From Paenibacillus sp. FSL W8-0426 (GTDB taxonomy: Bacteria > Bacillota > Bacilli > Paenibacillales > Paenibacillaceae), in assembly GCF_037969725.1 (NCBI RefSeq), contig NZ_CP150203.1, forward strand, positions 5,996,501-6,060,500: a stretch of 64,000 nt of DNA, given 5' to 3'. Each line of letters starts with the position of its first letter. Position 1 is the stretch's first letter. Under the pieces are notes generated by a model, which searched no databases, was not told the origin of the DNA, and saw only the letters and a list, made by a program, of their open reading frames with translations. The position numbers and the translations under genes were made by a program. Of this stretch, positions 59,933-64,000 are shown one piece after another.

Positions 59933-62725
59933 TCAGCCGGTGTTCCGAAGTCCGGCTGCGATTCCGTTAATGGTCAACAGCACTTCACGCAGCAGTTCCG
60001 CATCGTCGTCGCCACGTTCACGCAGTTCTCTCAGTTCGCTGAGAAGCTGCACTTGCATATAGGACAACGGATCGACGTAAGGATTACGCAGTCTGATGGA
60101 TTCTTGAATCACCGGCACGTCGTTCAAAATTTCGGTTTCGCCGGTAATTTTCAGAATCAAATCTTTGGTCAAATTAAACTCGGCTTCAATCAGGCCATAG
60201 ATGCGGTCACGCGCTTCTTTGTTGGAAGTCATGGCCGAGTATTCCTTGGCGATGACGAGATCCGCCTTGGCCACTGCCATTTGTACCGTATCGATCAATG
60301 TCCGGAAGAACGGGAAGTTTGCATACATGTCTTTCAGAACAGCCAAATTCTCTTCTTTGCCCTGATAATAGCTTTGCAGTCCTGTTCCCGCCGCATACCA
60401 CGCCGGCAGCAGATAACGGCTTTGCGTCCATGCAAACACCCAAGGGATCGCTCTCAGATCCTCGAACTTGTCGCTGTTTTTCCGTTTGGATGGACGGGAA
60501 CCGATGTTCAGTTCGCCAACCTCAGGCAGCGGCGTCGATTCTTTGAAGAAAGTGAAGAAATCCGGGTCGCGGAAAATCAAATCCTGATATTTGCGCAGCG
60601 ACACCTCGGAAATATCCTTGATGATGCTGTCCCAATGACGCTCGGATGCCGATTCCTGCGGTTCCAAACTGTTCAATGCAGCAGTAATCAGCGCAGATGT
60701 TGCTTGTTCCAAACTGCGGTAAGCGATCCCTTTCAAGGAATAACGGGACGAGATGACCTCGCCTTGCTCCGTAATCTTGATGCCCCCGCCAATCGTATGC
60801 GGCGGTTGGGCCAGAATGCTGCGGTTCAGCGGCATCCCGCCGCGGCCAAGCGCTCCACCACGGCCATGGAAGAACTTCAGCTTCACGCCGTGTTCATTGC
60901 CCACCTCGGTAATGGCGTTCATCGCTACCCGCAGTTCCCAGTTGGCGGTCACTACGCCGCCGTCCTTGTTGCTGTCCGAATAGCCGAGCATGATCTCGTG
61001 CAATTCGTTCCGTGCGCTTACGCTGGCACGATATACAGGAAGCTTGAACAGCTTCTGCATAATGTCGGATGCTGCATGCAGATCGTCAATGGTTTCGAAC
61101 AGCGGCACTGCCTGAAGGGTAGATACGATCTTACCGTCGCTTCCTTTCTGGAAGAGGCCGACTTCTTTCGCAAAAACCATCACTTCCAGCAGGTCGCTTG
61201 CCCCTTGGGTCATGCTGATCAGGTAACTGGTAATGCATTCTGTGCCGAACTCGTTCTGTGCACGCTTGATCGTGCGGAATACGTCCAGACACTCCTTTGT
61301 TCCCTCGGTATATTGATGATATGCAGAAGTCAGCGGACGCGGATCTTCAAGCAAACGGGCCAGCAGATCCACTTTGCCGTCTTCCGTAAGGCGTGCATAA
61401 TCTTCAACCACATTCATTTTGGCCAAAATCTCGGCCATCGCATTTTCATGCTCCTGGCTATGCTGGCGCACATCGAGCGCTGCCGTATGGAAACCGAATA
61501 GTTCCACTTGGCGAATCATTTTGCGAACCGTGGTATCTGCCACGTAATCGGCGAAATGATGACGCAGGCTGCGGTCGATGATCATCAGATCGGCGATCAA
61601 CCCTTGTGCGTTATCATAGCGGTCAGGTTGACCGATTTTGTTTTCATCAAGCACATTGTTGAGCTTGGCGATCATGTAGGCCAACTTGATGCGGTATGGC
61701 TCCTTCTCGTTGCGCCAAATGTCGACCTTTTTCAACGTAACGTGTTTGCGATCCTCTTCAATGGATTGCAGCAATTCATCGGATACATTGATGATGTTCG
61801 TGCTGAAACTGAGATGGCCCATCAGTTCGATCATGATCCGCTGGTACTCGCGCATCGCGAGCTTGCGCTGCATGAGCAGCGTTTGCCACGTTACGTCTGA
61901 AGTTACCGATGGATTTCCGTCCCGGTCTCCCCCAATCCAGGAACCGAAGCGCAAATACGTCGGTACATGCCAGTTGTGGCCAGGGTAATATTTTTGCAGG
62001 CAGCGTTCAAGCTCCTGATATACGTCCGGAAGTACGTGGAACAGCGTTTCGTGAAAGTAATACATCCCGTTGCGGACTTCATCAAGCACGGTCGGCTTGC
62101 GGTCCCGAAGCTCATCGGTCTGCCACAAGGTGATGACCTCATTCAGCAGCTTTTCTCGCAACTGTTCACGTTCACGCAACGTCAGCGTAGGATTGTCAAG
62201 CAGCATGACGTCTTCAGAAATCCGTTTATGAATATCCAAAATGACGCGTCGCATAGCTTCTGTAGGGTGAGCCGTCATAACCAACTCCAGAGACAGTTCC
62301 TCCAGAATCTGCTCGACTTCCGTATGAGACAGCCCGCGCTCTTTCAGATCCTGAACGGCCTTTTCGATTGATCCAGGCTGCACGCTGTCCCCAGCAGAAC
62401 GCTCATAATCCCGCTTGCGCCGAATCCGATGATTTTGTTCAGCGATGTTCACCAATTGAAAATAAATCGCAAAAGCCCTGATTACCTGATGACGGTTCTC
62501 CGAGTCTAATTCCTGGATCATCGTTTTGAACTCTGCATAGAGCTCTGGCAAAAATTCTGCGCGCAAAGATTTGCTGGTTTCCCGAATTTTCTCAACGACA
62601 TCAAGAAGTTCCGTGCCGCCTTGATGGACTAGAACTTCTCCAAGTATGTTGCCCAGGAACCGCACGTCTCGCCGAAGCAGGTTGTTGGACTGGCTTTTGC
62701 TGGCGGTTACCATAGTTTCAGTCAT
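59933..62725 (-). CDS. ppc: Phosphoenolpyruvate carboxylase
   Basis: Carboxylates phosphoenolpyruvate to oxaloacetate, an anaplerotic step. It has 930 residues, within the bacterial range. Catalytic segments are present: [44 protein letters not shown] and [16 protein letters not shown]. The C-terminus ends [15 protein letters not shown], as expected. The start is ATG 62725, six bases after GGGAGG; the frame is open to 62761 without a better signal. It is monocistronic. Confidence 0.97.
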   Translation of the reverse strand: MTETMVTASKSQSNNLLRRDVRFLGNILGEVLVHQGGTELLDVVEKIRETSKSLRAEFLPELYAEFKTMIQELDSENRHQVIRAFAIYFQLVNIAEQNHRIRRKRDYERSAGDSVQPGSIEKAVQDLKERGLSHTEVEQILEELSLELVMTAHPTEAMRRVILDIHKRISEDVMLLDNPTLTLREREQLREKLLNEVITLWQTDELRDRKPTVLDEVRNGMYYFHETLFHVLPDVYQELERCLQKYYPGHNWHVPTYLRFGSWIGGDRDGNPSVTSDVTWQTLLMQRKLAMREYQRIMIELMGHLSFSTNIINVSDELLQSIEEDRKHVTLKKVDIWRNEKEPYRIKLAYMIAKLNNVLDENKIGQPDRYDNAQGLIADLMIIDRSLRHHFADYVADTTVRKMIRQVELFGFHTAALDVRQHSQEHENAMAEILAKMNVVEDYARLTEDGKVDLLARLLEDPRPLTSAYHQYTEGTKECLDVFRTIKRAQNEFGTECITSYLISMTQGASDLLEVMVFAKEVGLFQKGSDGKIVSTLQAVPLFETIDDLHAASDIMQKLFKLPVYRASVSARNELHEIMLGYSDSNKDGGVVTANWELRVAMNAITEVGNEHGVKLKFFHGRGGALGRGGMPLNRSILAQPPHTIGGGIKITEQGEVISSRYSLKGIAYRSLEQATSALITAALNSLEPQESASERHWDSIIKDISEVSLRKYQDLIFRDPDFFTFFKESTPLPEVGELNIGSRPSKRKNSDKFEDLRAIPWVFAWTQSRYLLPAWYAAGTGLQSYYQGKEENLAVLKDMYANFPFFRTLIDTVQMAVAKADLVIAKEYSAMTSNKEARDRIYGLIEAEFNLTKDLILKITGETEILNDVPVIQESIRLRNPYVDPLSYMQVQLLSELRELRERGDDDAELLREVLLTINGIAAGLRNTG

Positions 62726-63345
62726 GCTTATCCTCCCATCTGATCGTTCGCTTTCGTACACGAAAATTTGACACCTTCATAACATCATACAATAAAACGT
62801 TACGAAAATCTTTACTTTTCTACTAGAAAAAAAGGGGGGTTTCCTTGATTTCTAGCATAAAAACACGCTTTTTTATTCATTTTCTTGCTCTGCTTCGACA
62901 TATGGGGCGGGCCCTTCTGCATGAACCATTTTTCACATATAAACCACACATGGGCAAATTCATTTTCATGCCAAAAAAATTATAAATATGCAATCTAGAA
63001 GCACGTTCCTTATGCTCACCATATGCAGTTGGAAAATCCGTCGCCCTGAAGCAGGAGTATATCCAATGAAACCTGACCGGCAAAGCAAGCTTTTGTATAC
63101 TTTATCACAGTGATGCAATAAATTAAAGAGTCTTTTTTAATTTTTTTGCTTGTTGGGGATGGATTCAGTAGAAATTAGAGCCAGCACTTTGGACGGATCA
63201 AAGTCTATTTTGTATGTCCAGCAGCATCTTCATACACTGGAAATCCAAAGGCCTGGGGATATGCTGCCACAACTTTGTTAACTCTTTGATGGACAATACG
63301 AAGTAAAGGAAGGATCACGGTCATGAACAAACTCATGCGAGGAAA
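62726..63345. other. 620-base intergenic region between ppc and the tRNA cluster
   Basis: No convincing gene on either strand. The ppc promoter must lie here; a TATGAT sequence on the minus strand near 62784-62789 is a possible -10 without a clear -35. A seven-base inverted repeat CTAGAAA / TTTCTAG (62823-62855) flanks a G-run and could be an operator or a weak hairpin. Confidence 0.5.
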
Positions 63346-63388
63346 ACTAAAAACGATGATCTTCTGCACAGCAGAAGATCATCGTTTT
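63346..63388 (-). terminator. Terminator of the tRNA cluster
   Basis: Perfect 17-base stem AAACGATGATCTTCTGC / GCAGAAGATCATCGTTT with a three-base loop, followed on the minus strand by TTAGTTTTCC. It lies six bases after the last tRNA. Confidence 0.92.
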
Positions 63389-63393
63389 GCTGA

Positions 63394-63464
63394 AGCGGGT
63401 GATGGGAATCGAACCCACGCTACCAGCTTGGAAGGCTGGAGTTCTACCATTGAACTACACCCGC
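63394..63464 (-). tRNA. tRNA-Gly (anticodon TCC)
   Basis: Cloverleaf reads from the minus strand with acceptor GCGGGTG / CACCCGC, anticodon loop CTTCCAA giving TCC, and TTCGATT in the T loop. Discriminator is U. CCA is not encoded. It is last in the transcript. Confidence 0.96.
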
Positions 63465-63476
63465 AAATCATTAAAA

Positions 63477-63550
63477 TCGGGATGACACGATTTGAACATG
63501 CGACCCCCTGGTCCCAAACCAGGTGCTCTACCAAGCTGAGCTACATCCCG
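63477..63550 (-). tRNA. tRNA-Pro (anticodon TGG)
   Basis: Acceptor CGGGATG / CATCCCG, anticodon stem CCTGG / CCAGG with loop TTTGGGA giving TGG. T loop TTCAAAT. Discriminator A. CCA is not encoded. Confidence 0.96.
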
Positions 63551-63561
63551 ATATGAAATGG

Positions 63562-63635
63562 CGCGCCCTGAGAGATTCGAACTCCCGACCTTTTGATTCG
63601 TAGTCAAACGCTCTATCCAGCTGAGCTAAGGGCGC
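63562..63635 (-). tRNA. tRNA-Arg (anticodon ACG)
   Basis: Acceptor GCGCCCT / AGGGCGC, anticodon loop CTACGAA giving ACG (read as ICG after deamination). T loop TTCGAAT. Discriminator G. CCA is encoded at 63559-63561. Confidence 0.96.
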
Positions 63636-63643
63636 ATATTTGG

Positions 63644-63715
63644 AGCGGACGACGGGAATCGAACCCGCGACCCTCGCCTTGGCAAGGCGATGCTCTACCG
63701 CTGAGCCACGTCCGC
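63644..63715 (-). tRNA. tRNA-Gly (anticodon GCC)
   Basis: Acceptor GCGGACG / CGTCCGC, anticodon stem CGCCT / AGGCG with loop TGCCA giving GCC. T loop TTCGATT. Discriminator U. CCA is encoded at 63641-63643. Confidence 0.96.
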
Positions 63716-63725
63716 TTAATAAGGA

Positions 63726-63806
63726 TGCGCGTGGAGGGACTTGAACCCCCACGTCAAAGACGCTAGATCCTAAGTCTAGTGCGTCTGCCAATTCCGCCAC
63801 ACGCGC
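63726..63806 (-). tRNA. tRNA-Leu (anticodon TAG)
   Basis: Class II tRNA of 81 bases with a long variable arm (CGTCTTTGACGT). Acceptor GCGCGTG / CACGCGC, anticodon loop CTTAGGA giving TAG. T loop TTCAAGT. Discriminator A. CCA is not encoded. It is first in the transcript. Confidence 0.96.
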
Positions 63807-63896
63807 ATATTGAAGCCGAACATTTGATGCAAGGCTTTCACCTAACTGTAATTACGTTGTTTTTCGATCCAACGTATCTCGTTAGCGACAAGAATG

Positions 63897-63926
63897 ATCT
63901 TACCATATAATACGTATATGAGTCAA
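63897..63926 (-). promoter_or_regulatory. Promoter of the tRNA cluster
   Basis: Minus strand -35 TTGACT (63921-63926), 18-base spacer, -10 TAAGAT (63897-63902). It lies about 90 bases before tRNA-Leu, the first gene of the cluster. Confidence 0.7.
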
Positions 63927-64000
63927 GCATTTACGCAAAAAAATCTTTTTTTTCATTCTCCCCCCCTTTTTTGAATGTCTGTCCTGTATTTGTTTTAGAC

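Noticed and set aside
60053..61501. Plus-strand open frame of 482 codons antisense to ppc
   Set aside because: ppc is certain on the other strand. The antisense product shows no domain.
62877..63083. 68-codon minus-strand frame upstream of ppc
   Set aside because: No ribosome binding site, no protein-like pattern, Cys/Arg-rich composition typical of a chance frame.
63323..63800. Open frames across the tRNA cluster on both strands
   Set aside because: They translate tRNA sequence and are not genes.
1..64000. CRISPR arrays, prophage genes, rRNA or a replication origin
   Set aside because: No regularly spaced repeats, no phage structural or integrase genes, no rRNA sequence and no DnaA-box cluster were seen in the window.

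Overview
The window looks like a chromosomal segment of a spore-forming, moderate-GC Firmicute, most likely Paenibacillus or a close relative. The reasons are a gerA/gerB/gerC-type spore germination operon, a Spo0E-like phosphatase, B. subtilis-type sigW-rsiW-cdaA-cdaR-glmM-glmS synteny, strong GGAGG ribosome binding sites, frequent GTG/TTG starts, and many carbohydrate ABC transporters with AraC, LacI or YesM/YesN-type regulators. I see no prophage, CRISPR array or rRNA. The only mobile element is one degenerate IS605-type tnpB unit.

Layout. 1-4192 (minus): a sugar ABC transporter (two permeases, the first cut by the window edge, and a binding lipoprotein) under a LacI-family repressor, with a consensus promoter carrying two abutting operators. 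4283-5620: YtkA-like lipoprotein, BdbC thiol oxidoreductase and a small membrane protein. 5651-6748: a broken kinase remnant and a DinB-like protein. 6945-8057: a secreted stalk-domain protein with a duplicated C-terminal module. 8165-10908: an FGE-like protein and a large unknown protein. 11214-18379: a LipO/LplB/LplC-type importer with its YesM/YesN-like two-component system. 18451-20127: Spo0E-like protein and the tnpB element. 20170-23125: twin BtrH-like proteins and a WYL regulator. 23288-26775: zinc ribbon, ArsR plus MFS pump, an NTF2-like protein and an Rrf2 regulator. 26882-32800: two mirrored AraC plus Gfo/Idh modules. 32888-38308: a response regulator, kinase, ABC ATPase and FtsX-type permease. 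38389-43619: ger operon and a soluble PAS chemoreceptor-like protein. 43786-49646: RpiR regulator, an ECF transporter (S, fused A-A, T) and a PHP-domain protein. 49777-51449: ferritin-like protein, DinB protein and a ferrochelatase-like remnant. 51732-59708: glmS with its ribozyme leader, glmM, cdaR, cdaA, rsiW and sigW. 59933-62725: ppc. 63394-63806: five tRNAs.

How it fits together. The right end is a conserved cell-envelope core: SigW/RsiW stress signalling, c-di-AMP synthesis (CdaA/CdaR) and UDP-GlcNAc precursor supply (GlmM/GlmS). The rest is accessory carbon acquisition and regulation. The most interesting candidate system is the RpiR-ECF-PHP cassette at 43.8-49.7 kb. Its regulator has a sugar-phosphate-sensing SIS domain, but the transporter it faces is of the vitamin/metal ECF class and lies beside a putative phosphoesterase. 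Other leads are a 28-bp composite site shared by the two halves of the LipO/LplBC regulon, a tnpB frameshift at the expected RuvC-II glutamate, and an extra structured domain between the glmS ribozyme and glmS.

All calls rest on reading the sequence. No database search or structure prediction was run.
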